A stretch of DNA of 44,210 nt. Origin: Porticoccaceae bacterium. Lineage in GTDB: Bacteria > Pseudomonadota > Gammaproteobacteria > Pseudomonadales > Porticoccaceae. How positions within the stretch are numbered: the stretch's first letter is position 1; each line of letters begins with the position of its first letter. Positions 38,361-44,210 of this stretch are shown here, piece after piece. Where the stretch lies: assembly GCA_029246925.1 (NCBI GenBank), contig JAQWMF010000032.1, positions 1 to 44,210 of the forward strand, written 5' to 3'. Below the pieces are notes generated by a model that was not told the DNA's origin, made no database searches, and saw nothing but the letters and a program-made list of their open reading frames with translations. The translations under genes were made by a program, and so were the position numbers.

Positions 38361-38422
38361 TTTTAAGTATTTTGACCCACAGATAAGGTGTGCAACTTTA
38401 ACCTCTATGACGGTTTGTGTGA

Positions 38423-38467
38423 ACCCATTGATTCGTTTTACGGTTCAAAAAGCGAGTCAAGATGGGT
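38423..38467. repeat. Imperfect inverted repeat in the tsaD–rpsU divergent region
   Basis: ACCCAT near 38423 pairs with ATGGGT at 38462-38467, with partial extension (GATTCG against CGAGTC) around an AT-rich loop. It lies in the 287-base gap between the divergent tsaD and rpsU genes, where either leader could fold it. No T-run follows on either strand, so a simple terminator is unlikely. Chance or an operator are both possible. The remainder of the gap is AT-rich and includes the rpsU promoter. Confidence 0.3.
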
Positions 38468-38547
38468 GAATTTCACTTCCACCTGTGATTTTTGCCGCAA
38501 ATTTATGACCCAAACAGCTTAAATCACATTAAAAAGGCAAAAAGATT

Positions 38548-38576
38548 TTGCATCAATAGGGGTAAATGTATAGACT
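38548..38576 (+). promoter_or_regulatory. rpsU promoter with GC-rich discriminator
   Basis: A -35 box TTGCAT (38548-38553) and a -10 box TAGACT (38571-38576) are separated by 17 bases. A GC-rich discriminator (ACGCGCCC) follows. A-rich sequence (TTAAAAAGGCAAAAAG) just upstream could act as an UP element. This layout matches sigma-70 promoters of ribosomal genes under stringent (ppGpp/DksA) control. It was called by eye, and the expected leader is about 65 nt. Confidence 0.6.
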
Positions 38577-38647
38577 ACGCGCCCTTACAGAACAGCAGTT
38601 TTTATTTCTGCTGATTTTATTATTTATAACAACAGGATTATGCATCG

Positions 38648-38863
38648 ATGCCAAGTGTGCGTATTAAAGAAAATGAGCCGTTTGACGTAGCGTTGAGACG
38701 CTTCAAGCGTTCATGTGAAAAAGCAGGAATTCTAGCCAAGATTCGCTCTAAAGAATTTTATGAAAAGCCAACCTGGGAACGTAAGCGCAAAGGCGCTGCA
38801 GCTGTTAAGCGTAACCTTAAAAAGGTTTCTCGCGAATCACGCAAGTTCCAAAGGTTATACTAG
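38648..38863 (+). CDS. rpsU: Small ribosomal subunit protein bS21
   Basis: bS21 is the 71-residue protein of the 30S platform near the anti-Shine-Dalgarno end of 16S rRNA. The sequence [20 protein letters not shown] and the basic tail ([20 protein letters not shown]) are canonical. It is the first gene of the macromolecular-synthesis cluster rpsU–(yqeY)–dnaG–rpoD and is followed by a strong terminator, so downstream genes receive only read-through or use internal promoters. Confidence 0.98.
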   Translation: MPSVRIKENEPFDVALRRFKRSCEKAGILAKIRSKEFYEKPTWERKRKGAAAVKRNLKKVSRESRKFQRLY

Positions 38864-38900
38864 ACCCTCGCTCACTGCGACGTTTAGTTAAGTATCCAGC

Positions 38901-38927
38901 AAAGAGCGCCTTGAGGCGCTTTTTGTG
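38901..38927 (+). terminator. Rho-independent terminator after rpsU
   Basis: AGCGCC (38905-38910) pairs with GGCGCT (38915-38920) around a TTGA loop and is followed by a T-rich run (TTTTTGTGTTT). An A-rich 5' flank pairs with the Ts. This attenuating terminator between rpsU and yqeY/dnaG parallels the one known in E. coli between rpsU and dnaG, which keeps primase levels low relative to S21. Confidence 0.85.
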
Positions 38928-38979
38928 TTTCTAGCAATCGTCGCTGTAATTAATTATTCAATGCCAACGGAGTATCAAC

Positions 38980-39423
38980 ATGAGTCTTAAAGCACAGATA
39001 AACAACGCCATGAAAGATGCCATGCGAGCAAAAGACAAACCTAGACTAGGTGCTATCCGTCTAATTCAAGCAGAAGTTAAACGCGTTGAAGTTGATGAGC
39101 GCATTGAAATCAATGATCAGCGTCTTGTTGTCATTATGGATAAAATGGTTAAACAGCGTCGCGACTCTATCACCCAATATGAGTCTGCAGGCCGCGATGA
39201 ATTAGCAGCCATCGAGATTGCAGAAATTGAAGTTATCCAAGATTTCCTCCCGACCGCACTCACAGAGCAAGAAATCGACGAGCTTATTCAAGCGGCAATT
39301 GCCTCAACTGGCGCTGAATCAATGCGCGACATGGGCAAGGTTATGGGCATATTAAAGCCTCAGATTCAAGGTAGAGCTGAAGCTGGGATTGTCAGTGCTG
39401 GGGTAAAAAAAGCACTCGTCTAA
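38980..39423 (+). CDS. yqeY: GatB/YqeY-domain protein
   Basis: This 147-residue helical protein is homologous to the tail domain of GatB, the tRNA-dependent amidotransferase subunit. Motifs are KPRLGAIRLIQAEVKRVEVDERI, QRRDSITQYESAGRDELAAIE, FLPTALTEQEID and MRDMGKVMGILKPQIQGRAE. The cellular role is not established. Its place between rpsU and dnaG is the usual Pseudomonas-type arrangement. Confidence 0.94.
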   Translation: MSLKAQINNAMKDAMRAKDKPRLGAIRLIQAEVKRVEVDERIEINDQRLVVIMDKMVKQRRDSITQYESAGRDELAAIEIAEIEVIQDFLPTALTEQEIDELIQAAIASTGAESMRDMGKVMGILKPQIQGRAEAGIVSAGVKKALV

Positions 39424-39493
39424 ATAAACTCAGTTTATTTCCCACTATAACCAGTTACACTATAGGCCAAAATAAATAGCTTACACTGGGATC

Positions 39494-41422
39494 ATGGCAG
39501 GCTTAATTCCACAAACTTTTATTGATGATCTTTTAGACCGCATTGACATAGTCGATGTGGTCAGTAGTCGTGTCCAGCTAAAAAAAACAGGAAAAAGCCA
39601 TAAGGGTTGCTGCCCTTTTCACGAAGAAAAAACACCCTCATTCACCGTCGCTCAAGACAAACAATTTTATTATTGTTTTGGCTGTGGTGCTGGCGGTAAT
39701 GCACTGGGCTTTGTAATGGAATTCGATCGCCTGGACTTTCTTCCTGCGGTTGAATTATTAGCCAAAAATGCGGGACTTGAAGTCCCCAGAGAAGCTACCG
39801 CAAACCCCAAAGCCAAACAGCATCGAGATGATTTATATTCGGTATTAACCGAAGCCGATAAATTTTACCGTCAAAAATTGCGTTCAGATGAAGCCAAGCC
39901 CGCAGTTAATTACCTTAAATCGCGTGGATTAACCGGTAAAATTGCCGCTCAGTTTGGCATCGGTTTTGCCCCACAGGGCTGGGACAATCTAATTAAAGCC
40001 GTAGCGGCCAATGATGAAAAAACCAAATTGCTTGCAGACTCAGGAATGCTTGTTATCAAACCTGAAGAAAAAAAACAGTACGACCGATTTCGCCATCGAA
40101 TCATGTTCCCAATTCGCGATCAGCGTGGCAGAACAGTAGGCTTTGGAGGCCGTGTATTAGACGATAGCACACCAAAATACCTCAACTCCCCAGAAACCCC
40201 TGTCTTTCACAAAGGCAGAGAACTCTACGGGTTATACGAGGCGCGCCAAGCACTTAAAGAAATACCTTATTTACTCATGGTAGAAGGCTATATGGATGTG
40301 ATTGCCCTAGCCCAATATGGCATCCATAACGCAGTCGCCACACTGGGTACCGCACTGACTGAAAATCATCTTCAAAAGCTATTTAGATATACCAGTGAAA
40401 TTGTTTTTTGCTTTGATGGTGATAGTGCTGGTCGCCGAGCGGCTTCAAGATCATTGGATATAGCCCTGCCTGAAATGCGTGATGGCGTCACCGCAAAATT
40501 TCTATTTTTACCTGAAGGTGAAGACCCAGATACCATGGTGAGAAACCTAGGTACAGAAAAGTTTAAATCACAAATTAAAGATGCTACGCCACTCTCAGAA
40601 TTCCTATTTGAAGAACTAATCAATGGCATTGATATTGACACTGGAGAGGGTAAAGCCAAACTTAGCAAATTAAGTGCCCCCAAAATTAACCGTATTCCTC
40701 AGGGTGTGTTCAAACAACTCATGCTCGAAGAGTTGTCTCGAAAAACAGGTATTGGTGTCGACGACTTAAAAACCTATGTCGGCAACCAAGCAGCTAGCTA
40801 TACAGACACAAAGGAAGTCCCTTCCAGCAAAACCCAACCACATTCTTCCCAGGATTGGGCATCTGAACCGATTCCTACAGACGACGACTATGGTTTTTCA
40901 TCTAATATTACCGAAGAAAAAATCTCAAAAATACGCCTTACACCCATAAAACACCTGACAGCGTTACTGATAAATCATCCCCAACTAGCAGAACACATTG
41001 ATAGCACCGAGCTTCTTGAATCAGCCACAGACTCCGATACAGCACTTTTTTTAAAATTATTAAAAGTGGTAAAAAGTAATCCAGATTACAAGCCGTCCCA
41101 TATATTTGCTTACTGGCATGGCACCTACAGCAACTCACAAGAGACGCAAACGCTTCAAAAATTAGCCGCCATTGAGCTTTACCACCCGCCCTCGGGAACT
41201 GGAAGAGATGATAATCAAGAATTCTGTGATGCCTACAAACATGTAACAAAAGAAGCCTTTTATAAACTTCCTGCAACAGAAAAAGCGATTCATTTACTGG
41301 AGCAAGAAAAACTTGAAGAAAGACAAATAAAACAACTACATAGGCTAAGATTAGAGCTAGCTAACGATAAGAAATCGGATAGCCTTAAACAGCAAATTAA
41401 GCAAAGATTGCTTACCCTGTAG
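39494..41422 (+). CDS. dnaG: DNA primase
   Basis: DnaG lays RNA primers at the replication fork. The 642-residue protein has an N-terminal CHC2 zinc finger (C40, H43, C61, C64), RNA polymerase core (PIRDQRGRTVGFGGRVLDDSTPKYLNSPETP), Toprim motifs (LMVEGYMDVIAL, VFCFDGDSAGRRAA) and a C-terminal DnaB-interaction domain after a polar linker near residues 430-470. The extreme C-terminus (LHRLRLELANDKKSDSLKQQ) is helical, as expected. It lies 70 bases after yqeY. Confidence 0.97.
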   Translation: MAGLIPQTFIDDLLDRIDIVDVVSSRVQLKKTGKSHKGCCPFHEEKTPSFTVAQDKQFYYCFGCGAGGNALGFVMEFDRLDFLPAVELLAKNAGLEVPREATANPKAKQHRDDLYSVLTEADKFYRQKLRSDEAKPAVNYLKSRGLTGKIAAQFGIGFAPQGWDNLIKAVAANDEKTKLLADSGMLVIKPEEKKQYDRFRHRIMFPIRDQRGRTVGFGGRVLDDSTPKYLNSPETPVFHKGRELYGLYEARQALKEIPYLLMVEGYMDVIALAQYGIHNAVATLGTALTENHLQKLFRYTSEIVFCFDGDSAGRRAASRSLDIALPEMRDGVTAKFLFLPEGEDPDTMVRNLGTEKFKSQIKDATPLSEFLFEELINGIDIDTGEGKAKLSKLSAPKINRIPQGVFKQLMLEELSRKTGIGVDDLKTYVGNQAASYTDTKEVPSSKTQPHSSQDWASEPIPTDDDYGFSSNITEEKISKIRLTPIKHLTALLINHPQLAEHIDSTELLESATDSDTALFLKLLKVVKSNPDYKPSHIFAYWHGTYSNSQETQTLQKLAAIELYHPPSGTGRDDNQEFCDAYKHVTKEAFYKLPATEKAIHLLEQEKLEERQIKQLHRLRLELANDKKSDSLKQQIKQRLLTL

Positions 41423-41461
41423 CAAAAAACGACAATATCTACAGTAAAATCCAAAATTACT

Positions 41462-41490
41462 GCGACAATAGATATTTTTTTCGATATAAT
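41462..41490 (+). promoter_or_regulatory. Internal rpoD promoter with GC-rich discriminator
   Basis: In the 106-base dnaG–rpoD gap there is a perfect -10 box TATAAT (41485-41490). A -35-like GCGACA lies 17 bases upstream (41462-41467), matching TTGACA at four positions. The sequence right after the -10 box is TGCGCGCC, a GC-rich discriminator much like that of the rpsU promoter. rpoD can thus be transcribed independently of rpsU–dnaG. Confidence 0.65.
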
Positions 41491-41528
41491 TGCGCGCCAT
41501 TTCAAGCGCATAAAACAGTATTAAAACT

Positions 41529-43376
41529 ATGAGCGAAAATCTAAAAAGTCAGCAATCCGGTATTAAAGATCTTATCGCCAAAGGGCGTGAACAAGGCTAT
41601 CTGACATACGCTGAAGTCAATGACCATCTTCCTGAAGGAATTGCAGACCCTGAACAGGTGGAAGATATCATCCAGATGATTAATGATATGGGTATCACCG
41701 TATTTGAAACTGCACCTGATGCCGAATCCCTTCTAATGATCTCTGGCGTTAATACTCCAGATGAAGTAGCAGCTGCAGAAGCAGCGGCAGCACTAGCCTC
41801 AGTAGAATCCGAACAGCATAGAACCACAGATCCAGTCCGCATGTATATGCGCGAAATGGGCTCAGTAGAACTTCTTACAAGAGAAGGCGAAATTGAGATC
41901 GCCAAAAGAATTGAAGAAGGTACCAGAGAATTAATGTCAGCCATTTCTGACTGGCCATCTACAGTTTCAGCCATTATTGCTGAATGGGATCTAGTTCTTT
42001 CGGGTAATCGAAAGCTGACCGACGTTATTAGTGGTTATCTAAATCCAATGGAGCATGTTCCATCAGCCCTTGCACAGCAACAGGCTGCTGAAGCCGAAAA
42101 ACTGGCGAATGGCGGTACTGATGACGATGAAAGTGACGAGGACGAAGATGAAGAACATGAAGGTGGCCTAGATCCAGAAGAAGCCAACCGTCGCTTTGAA
42201 GAAATACGCGAGCAGCTAGTCAAAACTGAGCGCTCTATCATTCGATACGGTCGAGATGGAAAAGCTTCGCAACAAAATCTAGAGGACCTAGCTGATGTAT
42301 TTAAATACCTAAAGCTTACTCCACGACAGTTTGACCCCTTAATTGGAATGGTCAGACGCGCTGTAGAAAGAATCCGCGCTGAAGAACGTGCGATTATGCG
42401 ACTTTGTTTGCGCTACGCCAAAATGCCACGCAAAGACTTTATCAAAAGCTTCCCAACCAATGAAACTGATATGAATTGGGTTAGCAAACTAGTTGATACT
42501 GGCGCCGACTGGGCCAAAGGGCTTAAGAATCAAGAAATAGAAATCGTTAGATGTCAGCGTAAATTAGCGCAGGTTGAAGCTGAAAATCAACTGAGTATCG
42601 CGCAGATTAAAGATATCAATCGTCGCGTGACCATGGGTGAAGCCATGGCTCGCCGAGCGAAAAAAGAAATGGTCGAAGCCAACTTGCGACTGGTTATCTC
42701 TATCGCCAAAAAATATACCAACCGCGGCCTACAGTTCCTCGATCTTATTCAAGAGGGAAATATTGGTCTTATGAAAGCGGTAGACAAATTTGAATACCGT
42801 CGTGGTTACAAATTCTCAACCTATGCAACCTGGTGGATTCGTCAAGCAATCACAAGATCTATTGCCGACCAAGCGAGAACCATCCGTATACCAGTGCATA
42901 TGATTGAAACCATCAATAAACTCAATCGAATTTCTCGCCAAATGCTCCAAGAAATGGGTCGTGAACCCTCTCCTGAAGAACTCGCAGAGCGCATGGAAAT
43001 GCCGGAAGATAAAATCCGCAAAGTACTTAAAATTGCTAAAGAGCCCATCTCAATGGAAACGCCCATTGGTGAAGACGAAGATGCCAATATTGGTGATCTT
43101 ATTGAAGATACCACCATTGCCTTGCCAGTAGATGAAGCAACTAAGTCTAATCTTACCGATTCAACTCGCAATGTACTGGGCAGCCTTACAGCACGTGAAG
43201 CAAAAGTACTTAGAATGCGCTTTGGTATTGATATGCATACAGATCATACCCTAGAAGAAGTAGGCAAACAGTTCGACGTAACCCGTGAACGTATTCGACA
43301 GATCGAAGCAAAGGCATTGCGCAAACTGCGCCACCCTACTCGCTCAGATCATTTGCGCAGTTTTATTGACGAATAA
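41529..43376 (+). CDS. rpoD: RNA polymerase primary sigma factor RpoD
   Basis: This is the housekeeping sigma-70 of 615 residues. Region 1.1 is at the N-terminus ([25 protein letters not shown]) and region 1.2 is [22 protein letters not shown]. An acidic non-conserved insert ([16 protein letters not shown], about 198-213) is followed by region 2 ([50 protein letters not shown]), region 3, and region 4 with the helix-turn-helix ([30 protein letters not shown]). All regions are intact. It ends the cluster, and its 3' flank enters the repeat array. Confidence 0.98.
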   Translation: MSENLKSQQSGIKDLIAKGREQGYLTYAEVNDHLPEGIADPEQVEDIIQMINDMGITVFETAPDAESLLMISGVNTPDEVAAAEAAAALASVESEQHRTTDPVRMYMREMGSVELLTREGEIEIAKRIEEGTRELMSAISDWPSTVSAIIAEWDLVLSGNRKLTDVISGYLNPMEHVPSALAQQQAAEAEKLANGGTDDDESDEDEDEEHEGGLDPEEANRRFEEIREQLVKTERSIIRYGRDGKASQQNLEDLADVFKYLKLTPRQFDPLIGMVRRAVERIRAEERAIMRLCLRYAKMPRKDFIKSFPTNETDMNWVSKLVDTGADWAKGLKNQEIEIVRCQRKLAQVEAENQLSIAQIKDINRRVTMGEAMARRAKKEMVEANLRLVISIAKKYTNRGLQFLDLIQEGNIGLMKAVDKFEYRRGYKFSTYATWWIRQAITRSIADQARTIRIPVHMIETINKLNRISRQMLQEMGREPSPEELAERMEMPEDKIRKVLKIAKEPISMETPIGEDEDANIGDLIEDTTIALPVDEATKSNLTDSTRNVLGSLTAREAKVLRMRFGIDMHTDHTLEEVGKQFDVTRERIRQIEAKALRKLRHPTRSDHLRSFIDE

Positions 43377-43400
43377 TTAAGAAAATAACTAAATTCGCAT

Positions 43401-43426
43401 CTTTGTAGTTTAAAATTAATACAAAG
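43401..43426 (+). terminator. Weak hairpin after rpoD, possible terminator
   Basis: CTTTGTA (43401-43407) pairs with TACAAAG (43420-43426) around a 12-base AT-rich loop, 25 bases after the rpoD stop. It is AT-rich and followed by GGTTATTT, not a clean T-run, so intrinsic termination would be inefficient. The palindromic repeats that follow may contribute to 3'-end formation. Confidence 0.35.
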
Positions 43427-43450
43427 GGTTATTTAGCATACCGCTCTGTG

Positions 43451-43580
43451 ACACCGCCTAGCGGCAAAAAGACAGGTTAAACAGCAAGACCGTTAAAGGT
43501 TTTTTGTTATTAGGCTAGGAGCCGCACAGCAATAGGAGTGAGCATAGGTAATGTATGTGACCGAGAATTGTGAGCACGCG
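43451..43580. repeat. First repeat copy, single B-type 130-bp unit
   Basis: This unit has the common 47-base start (ACACCGCCTAGCGGCAAAAA…) and goes directly to the B half (TAGGCTAGGAGCCGC). It differs from the later B halves in the hairpin arm (GCATAGGTAATGTATGTG in place of GCATACACAATGTATGTG) and in spacing upstream. It is therefore the most diverged copy and probably predates the amplification. Confidence 0.8.
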
Positions 43581-43840
43581 ACACCGCCTAGCGGCAAAAA
43601 GACAGGTTAAACAGCAAGACCGTTAAACGTAGGATTTTTGGCTCAGCGCAAGGCGAACAATGAGACCAGTGAAGGAACATACACCAAGTATGTGACTGAA
43701 CGAGCGAAGCAGTTCAACGTAGCGATCAGTCAAAAAGACAAGTTTAAAATTAACGCAGAGGTTTTGTTGGTAGGCTAGGAGCCGCACAGCAATAGGAGGG
43801 AGCATACACAATGTATGTGACCGAGAATTGTGAGCACGCG
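43581..43840. repeat. 260-bp dimeric repeat unit 1
   Basis: This unit contains an A half (43628-43730 region; ACATAC/GTATGT hairpin at 43677-43693) and a B half (CATACA/TGTATG hairpin at 43803-43817). By direct base-by-base reading it differs from the next unit at only three of 260 positions, so the duplication is recent or homogenised. Confidence 0.88.
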
Positions 43841-44100
43841 ACACCGCCTAGCGGCAAAAAGACAGGTTAAACAGCAAGACCGTTAAACGTAGAATTTTTG
43901 GCTCAGCGCAAGGCGAACAATGAGACCAGTGAAGGAACATACACCAAGTATGTGACTGAACGAGCGAAGCAGTTCAACGCAGCGATCAGTCAAAAAGACA
44001 AGTTTAAAATTAACGCAGGGGTTTTGTTGGTAGGCTAGGAGCCGCACAGCAATAGGAGGGAGCATACACAATGTATGTGACCGAGAATTGTGAGCACGCG
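43841..44100. repeat. 260-bp dimeric repeat unit 2
   Basis: This is the second copy of the 260-bp unit, with three substitutions against unit 1 (AGG to AGA, CGT to CGC, GAG to GGG). It is followed by a 31-base partial third copy (44101-44131, GACAAGTTAAA in place of GACAGGTTAAA) that abuts the tRNA gene. Confidence 0.88.
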
Positions 44101-44131
44101 ACACCGCCTAGCGGCAAAAAGACAAGTTAAA

Positions 44132-44208
44132 GGGCCCATAGCTCAGTTGGTTAGAGCAGTCGACTCATAATCGATTGGTCGTAGGTTCAAGTCCTACTGG
44201 GCCCACCA
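44132..44208 (+). tRNA. tRNA with anticodon CAT, probably tRNA-Ile2 (lysidine type)
   Basis: This is a complete 77-base cloverleaf with encoded CCA. The acceptor GGGCCCA pairs with TGGGCCC, the D arm is GCTCAGTTGGTTAGAGC, the anticodon loop is CTCATAA (CAT at 44166-44168), and the T arm is GTAGGTTCAAGTCCTAC. It is not the initiator: the first pair is G-C and the anticodon stem lacks the three G-C pairs. The stem, loop and variable region (CGACTCATAATCG, TTGGTCG, GGTTCAAGTCC) resemble E. coli ileX, so C34 is probably modified to lysidine by TilS to read AUA. Elongator tRNA-Met is the alternative. Confidence 0.85.
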
Positions 44209-44210
44209 TT

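Larger units (their letters stand above)
43451..44131. repeat. Tandem array of ERIC-like palindromic repeats (130-bp monomer, 260-bp dimer)
   Basis: The 755-base gap between rpoD and the tRNA is almost filled by repeats. The anchor ACACCGCCTAGCGGCAAAAA begins at 43451, 43581, 43841 and 44101, so spacings are 130, 260 and 260. The 260-bp units consist of two diverged halves. Half B holds GGCTAGGAGCC, CATACACAATGTATG and CCGCCTAGCGG. Half A holds ACATACaccaaGTATGTGAC followed by GAGCGAAGC and CAACG. The monomer length and the core GGA(G/A)CnTACA…GTATGTGAC…GAGCG…CAACG resemble, from memory, enterobacterial ERIC (IRU) elements of ~127 bp. The final copy is cut one base before the tRNA. No protein is plausibly encoded; the two 73-residue minus ORFs are the repeat itself. 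Confidence 0.9.

Noticed and set aside
43623-44104. Two near-identical 73-aa minus-strand ORFs (MSRAHNSRSHTLCML…)
   Set aside because: They lie wholly inside the tandem repeat and are identical because the DNA is duplicated. No ribosome site was identified for either, and the palindromic DNA explains the open frames.
43451-44131. Possible CRISPR array
   Set aside because: The repeats are 130/260 bp, nearly contiguous and internally palindromic, with no short unique spacers and no cas genes nearby.
44132-44208. Initiator tRNA-fMet
   Set aside because: It has a paired G1-C72 and lacks the three consecutive G-C pairs of the initiator anticodon stem.

Overview
This 44.2 kb window is a stretch of chromosome from a gammaproteobacterium. 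The housekeeping clusters match the Pseudomonadales/Cellvibrionales order: gyrA–mtaD-like–ubiG–mupP–yciK; yciO–scpA–scpB–rluB; smc–zipA–ligA; ccmABCDEFGHI; cca…folK–folB–tsaD; and rpsU–yqeY–dnaG–rpoD–tRNA. The rather AT-rich sequence, full cytochrome c maturation set and gene order suggest a marine OMG/SAR92-like relative. That placement is an inference, since no 16S rRNA gene is present.

Layout. (1) 1-1976: 5' part of gyrA on the minus strand, running off the left edge. (2) 2268-5769: plus-strand group of a metal-site-less TRZ/ATZ amidohydrolase, ubiG, mupP and yciK. (3) 5881-7507: two small paralogous lipoproteins and an unrecognised membrane-anchored protein, the most lineage-specific protein-coding segment. 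(4) 7530-10615: minus-strand operon yciO–scpA–scpB–rluB. (5) 10749-14492: a soluble hybrid kinase with GGDEF and EAL domains whose H-box histidine is replaced by serine. (6) 14772-18854: plus-strand run of a VC0807-like membrane protein, YciI, an SH3b/coiled-coil protein, periplasmic cyclophilin, an atypical PdxJ and a TrmH-family methyltransferase. (7) 18844-26738: minus-strand smc–zipA–ligA–small membrane protein–MFS transporter. (8) 26918-33892: complete minus-strand ccmABCDEFGHI operon, with a small charged protein gene just upstream. (9) 34473-38360: cca and a pteridine reductase (plus) facing tsaD–folB–folK (minus). (10) 38648-43376: macromolecular-synthesis cluster rpsU–yqeY–dnaG–rpoD. 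(11) 43377-44208: a tandem array of ERIC-like palindromic repeats ending one base before a tRNA with anticodon CAT.

How the genes work together. Several groups serve replication and chromosome segregation (GyrA, LigA, DnaG, SMC–ScpAB), division (ZipA), translation (RpsU, Cca, TsaD, RluB, TrmH-type enzyme) and transcription (RpoD). Ccm builds c-type cytochromes. The folate enzymes FolB, FolK and a PTR1-like reductase sit together. MupP belongs to peptidoglycan recycling and UbiG to ubiquinone synthesis.

The most noteworthy signals are the 130/260-bp ERIC-like array next to the tRNA, the amidohydrolase that has lost every metal ligand (with mtnA also missing beside it), the histidine kinase without its phospho-acceptor His, the lipoprotein pair with a shared cysteine motif, and a PdxJ of the subtype usual in Bacteroidetes. 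I found no CRISPR array, prophage or insertion sequence. No single multi-gene system here is clearly new. The array and the pseudoenzymes are the best candidates for follow-up.
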